64,000 nucleotides of DNA from Nipponacmea schrenckii (taxonomy: Eukaryota; Mollusca; Gastropoda; Lottiidae), in assembly GCA_030562195.1 (NCBI GenBank), contig JAUJPP010000007.1, forward strand, positions 18,783,769-18,847,768. The letters run 5' to 3'. Of this stretch, positions 34,701 through 45,729 are shown piece after piece. Position 1 is the stretch's first letter; each line of letters begins with the position of its first letter. Position numbers and translations under genes: made by a program. The notes beneath the pieces are model-generated. The model was not told the DNA's origin. It saw nothing but the letters and a program-made list of their open reading frames with translations, and did no database searches.

Positions 34701-37050
34701 AGAATCAGTCTTTGGGTTGGATGTCTGTAAATATTTACATAAAATGTTATATAGTCATATTTCTAGAGATAAAAACGTTCAAACACATTAGCATGGCAAT
34801 AAATGTTAGTTTTCTTAAAATGATACTGTGTTTTAGAATCAACATAAATTTAAGTTCTCAAAATTGGTCCATATGAGTAAATATTCATTAGTAAACCTAC
34901 CTGACAGAATCCCTGTAAAATCTGGAAATCTCACAAAAACCAAGTAATTATTGAAAATTTATGAAGAGTTTTTCAACAATATTATGAAAAATTACGTTGT
35001 TAGGGGTTTATCGTATAATATAAGGATTCTGTTTTGTTATTTATGGCAGCAGGTTTTCTTCTGATGCATATATGCTCTAATATGTTTAAAATGTTTAAAA
35101 TTTATGTTCATTCTAAGATGCAGTATTCCTTTAAATGGAAAACTTGAGGGTAAAATGCAGTCCACCTATACCTTACAACTGTTCAATATATTAACTTCTA
35201 AATTGACCTTAGTTACAACTATATGTCTTTCATTGAGAAATAACAAATTTATAACTTAAAATAATTCTAGAATTCTTACTCTTCTCTTGATGTTTTCTAA
35301 TAATTTCTGTTCACCACGTTGAAAATATGGATGGTGGAATTCAACATCGTCTTTCTCTATCTTTAATGCTCCTTGTTCAACAGCTCCCACTTTACGGAAA
35401 CCATCTATAAACAGAAATACTGGCCTTAAGTCTAAGAAATAACTTAATAGCAACCAAACTGGCCATACAGTAGACTTCTTACATGTAAATTGGATAACAA
35501 TACAAGTCCTCTGCACCAAAAATATGCCATCAACATCAAAATAATGAAGATAAAAGAAAATAATTGAATACAAAAAAGTTGCCAAATAACACATTCTATC
35601 AGACCATGTGATACTCTTAAGTTATAATCTGTGCCACAAACTCAATACATATACCAATAACATAACAAATTGCTGAATAATTTTAGTCTGTATATCCATT
35701 TCCTCCAGTGAAAATACATGTCAACCAAGATAATTATGAATTAAATCAAATGATAAAATCATATTTTTATCACAGTAAGTTCTTTCATCTTCAATTTTCT
35801 GATTTGATTTTTCTGATTAGCAATTAGCAAAGATATGTACCATAACTCTTTTATACTCTATTTATACTAATTATCATAACGATGTCCACATTTTATAATG
35901 TAAGGTTAATAAACATGTGGTGAAAGCACATCAATCAGTCAATCTGTATCAGTTTACATTTTCTAACTGATATAATAACTTTACTTACACATGTTCAACT
36001 GTCTTATGAAACTGGATATGTTGTTGTGTTTAAAGTAATGAGGAAGAACATCTTTAGCAAATCTTGTTTGGTCTGTTACATGGAAACTTTTTCCACTCTG
36101 CAGGAGAAAATATCAATTGAAATTTTACTTGTCAACATTGAGCTCACAATTGAATTTTTTTGTAAATTTTTTAATTGAATTTCTCTTAGAATGGTTTCAG
36201 GTCTATAGACATAAATGCACATCCTTCCCTGAAATTTCTTGTAAATATAGTCTAGGCCTACATATTGAACTGAAAATTATCCTCTCTTAAATCATACAAA
36301 AGCCAATCTAAATTATATATTTATGGTTGGCATTGTTCATCAATCTAAAGACAATCTACTAAGACTCTCATAATAATTAAAGTTGATCCGTACTATTTAG
36401 AAGTAGATATTTCAATTTATAGGCATACTATGGTACAAAAGTAATTGGTGAAATTTGATTCTGCAAACATTGTGGAAGAAATCAGAAGTAGGCCTAGACA
36501 ACATTGAAGCAAGACAAAAATCCAATACATGTTTTCCATTTTATTGTAGCATTAAATTAGATAAGGAAGTAGAAAAGTGGCATAAAAAGTACTCTTTCAT
36601 TTTCTGATTTTTATTCTAAGCCATGTGCCTGTGTATTAATGTCATCATGCAGTCCAGCAGTCCAGATAAAACAATAATGCTATAAAAATTACACATGCAC
36701 TGAAGCGAAGGACAGAATCAAGCAACCAAGAACTCAAAAAGGATATTCATATTGCTATTATCTATTACCCCTGATACCTTTCTCCTATTCGCATGCCAGA
36801 AAACAGGATGACAACGAGTAAACGAGTTATGTTAAAAGTCATTTGAGAAAATTCCCCTATTTACACTAGCCTAGGCGAACACTACAGCACAGTAAACTAC
36901 AGTTAAACTGAAGAAATGGAAAATGTCACTTACACTATCCCAACATATCAAATCGTTGTATGTTGTGTCTTCTACAAGCGTCCATAGCTTCAGCAGAAAC
37001 GCAGGAACGTTTCCCGAGTTGCTGATCGTGTTTTCTTGGTTTGGAAACAT
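28733..37050 (-). CDS. HSF1: Heat shock transcription factor
   Basis: Trimeric activator of heat shock genes. Exons in coding order: 37050-36934, 36098-35999, 35404-35280, 34724-34600, 34451-34376, 33982-33806, 32791-32642, 32379-32114, 31723-31618, 30705-30664, 29977-29902, 28896-28733 (1524 bp, 507 aa). The DNA-binding domain is residues 14-114 ([35 protein letters not shown]). The HR-A/B trimerisation coiled coil follows (about 118-200), with [19 protein letters not shown], nearly identical to vertebrate HSF1. A KRR basic patch lies near 200, a Gln-rich stretch (QQQQQEQQE) near 284, and an HR-C-like repressive heptad region at about 385-418 ([19 protein letters not shown]). The C-terminus is acidic, as expected for an activation domain. 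The start was chosen because family members begin shortly before the DNA-binding domain. The frame stays open upstream to an ATG at 37320, so a 90-residue longer N-terminus cannot be excluded. The symbol denotes the HSF1/2/4 family, and invertebrate orthology is one-to-many. Confidence 0.93.
30225..30540. other. Low-complexity A/T-homopolymer stretch
   Basis: In the HSF intron between exons 10 and 11. From about 30230 the sequence becomes unusually rich in A, T and C homopolymer runs (TTTTTT, CCCCC, AAAAAAA, and a run of about 12 T at 30482) with almost no normal dinucleotide variety. This may be real low complexity or a poorly polished assembly patch. Confidence 0.4.
32490..32605 (+). mobile_element. 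Decayed SINE family 1 fragment
   Basis: In the HSF intron between exons 7 and 8. The order ATGGATAATC, AAGAAAGATCAA, then AACCTACTTAGTTATCC, then TGTAAAA follows the family-1 body (GGATAATCC, GGAAAGATCAATG, AACCTAAGTTGTTATCC, TTGTAAAATA), but with many substitutions and a deletion in the middle. Older than the copies at 17520, 18520 and 40215. Confidence 0.5.
33030..33390 (-). pseudogene. Possible retroposed cDNA fragment
   Basis: In the HSF intron between exons 6 and 7. A run of nearly 30 T (about 33033-33060) on the + strand borders a block that is clearly GC-richer than the surrounding intron and ends by about 33390. Read on the minus strand this resembles an mRNA-like insert with a poly(A) tail. 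A minus frame is open for about 55 codons next to the tail (containing [20 protein letters not shown]), with a stop further upstream. I do not recognise the parent gene. No target-site duplication was identified. Confidence 0.35.
34819..35130. mobile_element. TTAA-flanked MITE, family A, copy 2
   Basis: In the HSF intron between exons 3 and 4. TTAA lies on both sides (34815-34818 and 35131-35134). The left end ATGATACTGTGTTTTAGAAT pairs with the inverted right end ATTCTAAGATGCAGTATTCC, and both match the ends of the copy at 3923. No coding capacity. Confidence 0.8.
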
Positions 37051-38264
37051 ATCATCAACAAGCACATTAACAATAATTTCTGAGGATAAATAATCTGTAA
37101 ACTTACTGCACTTAGAGCATGATTGTGTGCGCATGCGTGCTTTAAGTCTGATGCACAACAGCAAAATAACTACAAAATTATTTAAAGGGAGATATGGATG
37201 ATGATTTGAAGCGGAATTATATTTACATAGGGCAAGGTAGAAAGCGAAATAAATCAGCTGTTTTCGGTTCTCTTTATCTATATGCCATGTAATCAAGATA
37301 TGGTTACCGGTTTTTGTCATCAACTATTTGGGAATTCCGGTAGTTTCTTGATACAAATATGAACTTACATAATCAGCCCATCCGGAACTCGCCTTTGCCA
37401 ATGGTATAAAATATTCTGTTAAAAACTCAACATGATTTAAAGAAGAACTACAACAATATAGTCTTTTCCGTCCAATCCGGAGTGCCTCTTGAGAACTTGT
37501 CACATTATGTGTTAAATCTTTTAGACATTTGAAATCAAGCTTTCTGACTTATCTTTTGAGAGAAAATGAGGACAGATTTGTATCTCTGAATATAAAAATC
37601 TTAAGCTGCTTCGATCTGAGGCCTAGTGCAGGTTTTCATGAATATAAGGAGTCTTCAGAAATAGTAGAAATATAGTACGACAATTGCATAATCACTTCAG
37701 AAACCCTCACAATTTTAGAAAAACTCAAAAAATTTCACTGGATTCTCACATACCTTTATTTTTATTTATCGTTTGTTATGTGTATGGTATACCCTGTCTA
37801 TAACTCAACTTGTTATGTTCTGTGTCATTTGAAGAAATTGTCAAATCAAATCATCGTATTAAATCGTATGATATTTGGATCTTTAAACACTTGTACATTG
37901 CGGAGTTCTCTCCCTTTAATTGTGAAATCAAAAGTTGTGTGGCGCATCATTCACCAATTTGTTACTGCAGTCTGAATTTCTTAGAATATTGATCTCTTTA
38001 AAAGGTGATATTTTGTAAAGAACTACGACATTTCGTAACTTGAATATTTCAAAGACACAATAAGATTACTAATTGTGATACTAATTTCGGTGTGGATTTA
38101 TTATCTTCCAAGCCTATGGAAGTGTGAGTGAAAGTTACTGATCTGTCCATTGGATAAGCTTACAAAAGTGCCCGTATGTTGGAATCGTGATGGCGATCAG
38201 AAGAAATAGATAGTTGGCCTGATTCCTGTCACAGAATTATTTTGGAAAAAAAATCGGTGGTACC
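37051..38264. promoter_or_regulatory. Head-to-head spacer of HSF and the ZCCHC14-like gene
   Basis: About 1.2 kb between two start codons that point away from each other. It must contain both 5' ends, or both first introns. I found no clean heat shock element (alternating GAA/TTC with two-base gaps) by eye. The part near 37350-37480 is somewhat GC-richer. Short open frames at 37778-37992 have no family pattern. Confidence 0.4.
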
Positions 38265-41200
38265 ATGGTGTTAAAGAAACAGCTATGTGATTGGTTCAGT
38301 AAATTGGATCCTTTCAAAAGAATTGAGTACATGTGTGCTTTACTACAATATTGCCACCCTTTTGAACTGAGATTTTTTGGTTCTGTTTTGGAGGACCTCT
38401 GTAAAAAAGATTTTATATATTTAAGAGAAGCCGAATCTCAAGCCAATAGTGCGTCCATGCTGGGTAAATTTAACTTGCAATTGCCCAATATTTTAATATC
38501 ATTAACATTACTTAATTCTTCCAATACAAAGTGTGCCAATATTTTATATAAATTGCTGCAGGATTATCTTCAAAGTTGTTTTAATAAAATTTTGTCGAAG
38601 GATTTGTTGGATGTACAACAGAAAAGATCATTTACTGACTTGATAACAGTTTTAACAATAGCTGTTAATCATCCTGCCTTCAGCTTTGAGCAGAAGCAAT
38701 CATTATCAGAGTTTTATCTTAGAGCTTTAGAATATTCTCATAAGGTAGGCCTACCAGTAAAATCAGATTTTATTCATGTTAAATCACTTTAATTATTGAA
38801 GTACGAAAAGAAGATAGGATTACTGGTGCTCCTGTCATGTGTCCACAAGGCACATGTTCAGATTCCAAACTCTTATTCCTTATAATTCAATACTTAATAG
38901 CAAATATAGCCTGCCGATGAAAGTTACCTTATATTTGAGTTAGTAAGCTTATTGACAGTTGATATAACTTAAGTTTTCAAAAATATAAACAGTTCATGCT
39001 TAGACATAATAAAGCAATATATGTAGAATATGATATTTACTATCAGAGATTTTGTATTTCAGCTTGAGCAAGAAGAACTAGATCTTGACCTATGCAGTCC
39101 ACATAGTAGTGGTTCATTACATCCACCAATACATCAGCATGAAGGTTCGTTCAACCAAATAGGAGTCAAAACATTTATTGACAGTAAAATTTTTACTAAA
39201 GTTATTTAAAGAATATAAAAGCACACAAGGATATAAACTATGTTATTTACATACTTCTTTAATACATCATGTACTTTGTTATTAAAGATGTGTGTTGTAG
39301 CCTACTATACCATAAATTATTTCCCTTGTGTTCTTTTTAAGTACTCTCCACCTTTTAATGTCATTCAACTCTTGGAGTCAGAAAAAAAATATTAACATAG
39401 ATTCTAGTGTAGAAGCTATTATTTTGTTTTGAAACAAAACTGTGAATCGAATGAAGTGTGAAAATACTCATAGTGTGAAACACTAACAAATTTTGTCTTT
39501 TAATTTTATTACATTAAATAGCTTCCATACATAGAGTTATATGTTTGAAGTGCCTTGTAGTAATTTTTAACTATTAAGGGAGTTGTTAACTAATTAGTAG
39601 TAGTCTGAGGACTAATCCTCCAATGGCATATTAGAAGCACAGAAAAATAAAAACAATTAATTAATAATTAATGTCATAATATTCCTGGTGGATGATGATG
39701 TGAGAACCACATTGAAACGTCAAAAATAATAAATATTCTAGAAGTATCCATCCATATTAATTGTTATTATTAGTCTTAGGACTTTATTACTATTTGTTCA
39801 TGGGACAGATTTGTCATTTTTTCTTACTAATTATACCTTAGTCTCAACAGTATGAAATTTTAATATTTCTATATTGCTCTACAATTGATGTATTGAGTAC
39901 TATTATAAAAGTAAAAATGTTTTGTTTTTGAAGTTTGAAATTGTGTAAAAAGACTCGAAATCTCTAGCTGCAGTAAGAGTACATTATATTTGAAATAAAT
40001 GGTGCAAAGAGATTAAAGGGTTTGAAATGTGATTTTTCATTAATGAAAAATTGAGTTAACAGTTCAATATTGTATTATTTCAGTGTGTATAGTAGGTGTA
40101 GAGCTTAAAGATGTCAAGAGAAATTCTGATAATTTTGACTTGAACATCCAGGTAAGAACTATTTAAAAAAAAAAAAGATTTGATTTAATACATTTCAGAG
40201 TTAATCCTAAAAGTGGGGTTCTATAGCACAGCGGTTAGAGCGTTGGTTCTTAACATCATGACGTCATTTGCTTGGATACATGAAAACTGTCGGGGCGTGA
40301 GTTCTTATCCTGATCGGTGTGTGAAAGTTCGTTGACTTTGCATATGTCATCTTCACTCATAATTCTAGTCCACCCAGCTGTAAATGGGTACGGATAATCC
40401 GGGAAAGATCAATGCCAAGAGGTTCGGCGAGGGACCAGCTGGTAGAAAGGATCCCTGTCACGGTGGACTTATGAACCTAAGTTGTTATCCTTGTCAAATA
40501 TACCGTAGTTCTTTTTTTTTTCTTTTTTTTCTTTATTACACTGGAAAATGACATATGCAATGATTACAATATTTGACTGGACGATGACATTATTGTGAGT
40601 GATCATCGAATATGAGACATATTTAATATAAATAATCTTTGTCCCCTTGTGAAAGGGCGATTGTGGTCATATGTCTTAACCCAGCTAATAAGTTAACCAT
40701 TAAAATTTACAGCTTCCTATCTTTTGGTGTCCAGATATTGAGTAGAGATGTAGTTTTTTTTTTTTTCTTAATGGAACTCATACATATTTGTATTTGTTTT
40801 AAGGTGAAATTGTCCAATGGAGTTATGTTAGATATTTGGAAAACCAGTCAAGAACTTTATGATTTTAACAACAGGGTAGGTTCAGATTTAGAATAATGAA
40901 ATGTGTAAATCTGGTGACAAACAATAATGAACACTAAGAATTTGTTCAGACATAACCCAGAAAGTCATTAAATGAAATGCAATTTCCCTCCAACATTTCT
41001 GCTTGAAGTCAGTTGTTTGTAGAATATATTTTAAGAAAATAAAAATTGCCAGACGATTATGTTTATGTTATTTTCTATTTCAGCTGAGCAGTATGTTTCA
41101 TAATCATAATACAATCCCTCTTCTACAATGTGAGTATTGATCAGATTTTATCATATACTGCCTCTTTCTCTTTACATATTTATATATATATCTATGTTTT

Positions 41201-44200
41201 TTTTTCATATCATTCATTGTATTGCCTAATGTGCTGAATGTTAGACAGGAACATGTCCTTGTGTATTGAACCTAATTCTGACCCAAGAATCACCCAACAG
41301 ATATTTTTTGAGCATTTCTTGTATTTGTGAAGCTAGTACATACACACTGTTTAAACTATTATCTTATTAAGTTGTTTATTAGTTTCTGCAGGATACTTTA
41401 AAAATGAAAATTTACCCTAATCCTCTGATTTCTGTTACTGTTTCAACTGTTTATTTAAATTTTGTTTATTTTCCATTATAACTGTGTTATATTTTCAGCA
41501 ACTAATGTTGTGAAAGATGAAAGAGTTTTATTTTCAACTTATATCAGGTAAGGTTATTTCTGTATGTTATCTCCATATTTTATGTCCTTTATGTAACACA
41601 ATGTGTCAAAGCAGAATATCACTTTCTCTTCATCTATCTGTTTTACTCAAACAAAGGTCACAGTTTATTCTCCAATAATATTCGAAATACCCACCCCAAC
41701 TAAAGTTTATTGAACACATTTGTTGAATATATAAATATTGGACCATCATAAATGAAATTTTTGCTGTGATCAACTTTTTTTGATAAGTTTACCTTTTTAA
41801 ATTATAAAATCTATATTTCTGTTATTTCAGAAAAATCAGTCAGTTACCAAAAGATATTTTAGACAATGAATATGTGTGTGAGTTTTTTGGATGCCATAAA
41901 ACATTATCTCAAGTCAATTTATCACCAAAATCAACATATTGTCATTCTTCTTCACCTTCTAATCTATCAGCAGGTTGGTATATAACAGTATATATGTATA
42001 TCTTCTAACCTTGATAATACAGATAGAAATAGGTATAAGTCTAGAAATATATGAATAAGTCATCTTAATAATGTTGCCTCTTTATCAACAATGCCTATTG
42101 AGTGTTTATACATCTACAAGTTTGTCTAAAACATTGACTCCAATAAACACCTTATATCATGTTTGTTAATGCAGCAATTTTATTCAATTGTACACTACCA
42201 GAGTTCTTGACAAAAAAGAACGCAAACAATCAAAGAGCATATTTAATTGAATGCTATGACTGGCTATATTTTGGTACGCATACAAACCAATCAAATCATT
42301 GCATTTACAAACTGCCACAATACAAAAACAGTGGCAGAAGCTGTCAAGTTATTGGATGGAATAATACAGATATCAATATTGAGCCTGTAGATGAAAGCTT
42401 AAACTATTTGACTTTAAAATTTTGTTATTATTTAATTCAGATGAAGAACAGATTGGCATACAAATACCACCATTTCCAATTAAAAGTCTGACATTTCCAA
42501 ATGTTGCATATCCTGTATGTCAAAATATTGAGTTACCTCCCCCTCCTATCATACCAAACAGGTACTTCTTTTGATTTTTGACAATCTTTCTGAGTTCATT
42601 TATTTGTCGACTTTGCTATATATTCGTGAGGATGTTAATTTATGAATACATTGCTTTATAAAGAACTCCAATGCTCTAGGGTAATATTTTTTGGCACCTT
42701 TGTTAACGTAATACTCTGTATTTCTATAATAATAAGTTGAATTGTATTTCAGATTAAATGGATCAAGTGTATTAAGTGCTCAAAATGATTCTCCTTCTCA
42801 GTCCCTGTCTTCATCATGTACCAACTCAACTCAGAATAGTCCTTCCTCCTCCCCTAAAACACCCGATATGACATCTGTTACTCAGTTATTAAAATTATTA
42901 AAGATGGAAGAATACTCAGATCAACTTAGTAAATATACAGTTCAGGAAGTAAGTATAGTGAAATTATTATACTTAATACTGAATTTGTTACCAAGTTTCA
43001 AGTGGTTAATATGAGTTTCCAAATAATTAATAGGTATTACCAGTAAAAAGTCAATATACCCTCTTGCTTACCAACATTTCAACACAGTTTACTTATGGTG
43101 TCATCATAATTAATAAATACATCATATGATGACACATGTTACCTTATTATAGGACTGTGCTTAATGTTATAGTCATATGTTAGTGATTTGTACCCTTCAC
43201 TTTGAAATGCTGTAAGTCTTATATTTGGTAAACATTATGAAAATTTGAAAATGTGGAAGTGAAGTTGACACTGACTTAGGTTCCTGTTAATATATATATA
43301 TTGTTATATCATGTAGCATAATTCTTATTTTCACCCTGTATTTTGTAGTTACGACGTTCATTGATAGATGAAGATCTAGTCCTTAAAGATTTACCAAAAC
43401 AAGCTCAAATCAAACTTCGTCAAAAACTCATTGATTATTTGTAAGTATTATATTATTATAGAATAAATTTGAATTTATTTGAATGTAATGTAAATATGAT
43501 GGCTAGCAAGTATAAAAACATTTAATTCAGCTGTTTAAATCAGAATGTAAATATTTTATTTGACAGTGTGAAACCTAATGGAATAATCGAACCTCATAGC
43601 ATGGTACCAATACCTAATGTCTCACCAATGGTTCCAACTGGTCCTTGGGTACCACCTCCAAATTACTGCTATCCTATGAACCAACCCTTACTATCAACGC
43701 GTGACAGTTCACCAAGTAACTCTGAACCTTCTAGTCCACCAGCAAGTCCACATCTACCATCATCTAATAATATCAAATCATCCAACAGTTCAGGCTCCGA
43801 AGGTTAGCCATGTTTTTTATGATAATTTAGTTGAGATAATGTAAAAGAGTGGATTGTGTCAACAGTTTGGTCTTTATCAATTTATATAATTCTAATCAGT
43901 TTGTTTCGAGAAATCAAATTCAATAAGAATATTGTAGTGAGTGATTCTACAAGAAACATCATAATCTTTAAATGGCATTTAGTAAAGTTGTCACATGAAA
44001 TAAATTAATTCTTATAGATTACAATTACTATTTCTATTTGAGAGATAAAGACCGGAGAGCGTTGGTTGAAAAGTTGTAATTGTAATCCAATGTAATAAAC
44101 ATCATTCAGACGATATTTATATTTTGCCCAAATGTTATTTACTTCTGTCCGTTATAGCAATAAGTGATTTTACAGAATTGTACAGAACTACTTGTCTAAG

Positions 44201-45729
44201 TGTTGAAGTATATGATGATAATCCTCAAGGTGTGAATGTAACGACTCCAGAAACCAGAATATTATTATAATGTTATGATTTTTTTTACAGATAAAAACCA
44301 AAGAGACGAAAAAGAAAGCACCCCAACAGGAAGTTTACCACGACCTGGAAAGGGTCACGGTGGTAAATTTATTCCTCAATATCGTGATAATTTACCTCCG
44401 CCACCAGGCGGTTATCCTGATCCTAGTCTAGATCCTACAGTGATACAAAATGGCTTCCCTGACAATCCTCACCACATGACATCTGCATTAAGACCAGATA
44501 TGTTGAATAACATGCAACATGGGCGGCCATTTCCTCATGGTAAACCACTTCAGTACCACCAACCTAAACACGTAGTTATGCATGAAAAAGTTGGCTTTCC
44601 ATATTTCATTCAACATTTTCCTACAGTACGTAACGAGTACACCATACCAACAACCATGATGCCAGGGGAGAGTCAGAATCGACAATATATGAATCAACCA
44701 GGTATATTAGGTCAACCCCCTGTTAGACCAGCTAATACAGCAACCATGACGAATGCTGTAGGTCCACACACATCCTTAACTCCCACACCACCAATGACTG
44801 TTAACACTGGTACAAAATCGCCAAATAACGTGCCTACAATAGTAAATAGTTCTTCCGAATCTAACTTACAAAATCCAGAACAGTCAAATTCACCCTCTCC
44901 ATTACCAATAAATAACACCCCTGCTGCAATACCAACAGTGCCTTGTTCATCAGGTGGACCTGTCATACATAATCATCAACCCTGCAGCACATGTGGTTCT
45001 AGACCACAACCCTTTCCATTTACTGCTGGATATTTTCCCACCTCCAATGGTTTCATCCATTCAATTCCTTCCATGCCTCACCCCTACCAACATATGCATC
45101 CCCACTATCCAATGTTGACGCCAGACATGTTGAACACCATGCCACCAACTATGATCCATAATTATCCTGTTCAGCAATTTTTTAATTACCCAAATTACAC
45201 GTATGGAGGTGTCAATAATTCACAAACCAACAAAAAGACAAATTGTTATAATTGTGGTTCAAGTCAGCATAAAGCCTCTGAATGCAAGGAAGCTACCATG
45301 GAAAGTACTGCAGGTAAGTTGATCTTTCCAAGAGATTAGTATCAATAGAATCTACCAACCATGATACATAGACTATGGCAAGATTCAAACCAGATATTAA
45401 ATGGCATTTTTTGTGAAATTTGCACTGATGATTTTCAAAAATAAATCTAGAAAAACCCATAAAGAGTTATGAGTTAATAGTTTTATGACTGGCCAATTAC
45501 TAGAGTAATAGAGGAGTAGTAACTTGTGAAGAATTTCTCGGGCACATGAAATCACTAAAATAAAAATATTTTGCATTTAGATAACTGACTTTGCCTTGTT
45601 CATTAATTTACTGTCTTATTGATGGATCTTACAACAAAAAGAAATGTCTTAGATCAGTCAAAGAAATTCAATATTTTTTTATTTTCAGGAAATTATCATT
45701 TGAATTACAAGAAATCAGATTCCGATTGA
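38265..45729 (+). CDS. ZCCHC14: ZCCHC14/ZCCHC2-like PX-SAM-zinc knuckle protein
   Basis: Homologue of vertebrate ZCCHC14/ZCCHC2. ZCCHC14 is an RNA-binding adaptor whose SAM domain recruits non-canonical poly(A) polymerases. Exons: 38265-38744, 39063-39144, 40084-40151, 40804-40875, 41084-41129, 41499-41547, 41831-41973, 42441-42561, 42753-42948, 43349-43440, 43567-43802, 44291-45313, 45689-45729 (2649 bp, 882 aa). Residues 1-160 match the family's helical N-terminal module (WFSKLDPFKRIEYMCALLQ). Residues about 188-290 look like a PX fold (VGVELKDVK..., LPKDILDNE). A SAM domain lies at about 394-450 (VTQLLKLLKMEEYSDQLSKY, DEDLVLKDLPKQAQ). A long Pro/Ser/His-rich, presumably disordered, region follows. 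A CX2CX4HX4C zinc knuckle at 847-860 uses Cys847, Cys850, His855 and Cys860. The short tail ends in an acidic DSD, as in the vertebrate proteins. The start has a good context (ACCATGG). Confidence 0.9.
40215..40536 (+). mobile_element. SINE family 1, full-length copy
   Basis: In the ZCCHC14-like intron between exons 3 and 4. A tRNA-like head has an A-box-like TAGCACAGCGGTTAGAGCG (about 40223-40241) and a B-box-like GAGTTCTTATCC (about 40299-40310). The body contains CCACCCAGCTGTAAATGGG, GGACCAGCTGGT and GGATCCCTGTCAC, then GTTATCCTTGTCAAATATA and a T/C-rich tail. The boxes are further apart than in a tRNA, so the head is diverged or carries an insert. It is the best reference copy of the family in the window. 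Confidence 0.85.

Noticed and set aside
34901..34912. 12-bp micro-exon (GFCQ) in frame between HSF exons 3 and 4, with TTTACAG acceptor and GTAGGT donor
   Set aside because: It lies inside the TTAA-flanked element at 34819-35130 and interrupts the standard spacing between the DNA-binding domain and the coiled coil. Splice-like signals by chance are likely.
37051..37323. HSF N-terminus extended upstream to the ATG at 37320
   Set aside because: The frame is open, but the added 90 residues are unlike any HSF N-terminus, whereas the Met at 37050 gives the usual short leader. Kept only as an alternative.
42159..42491. 110-codon open frame in the ZCCHC14-like intron 7
   Set aside because: It overlaps exon 8 in another frame and has no family match. 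A frame-preserving exon chain exists without it.
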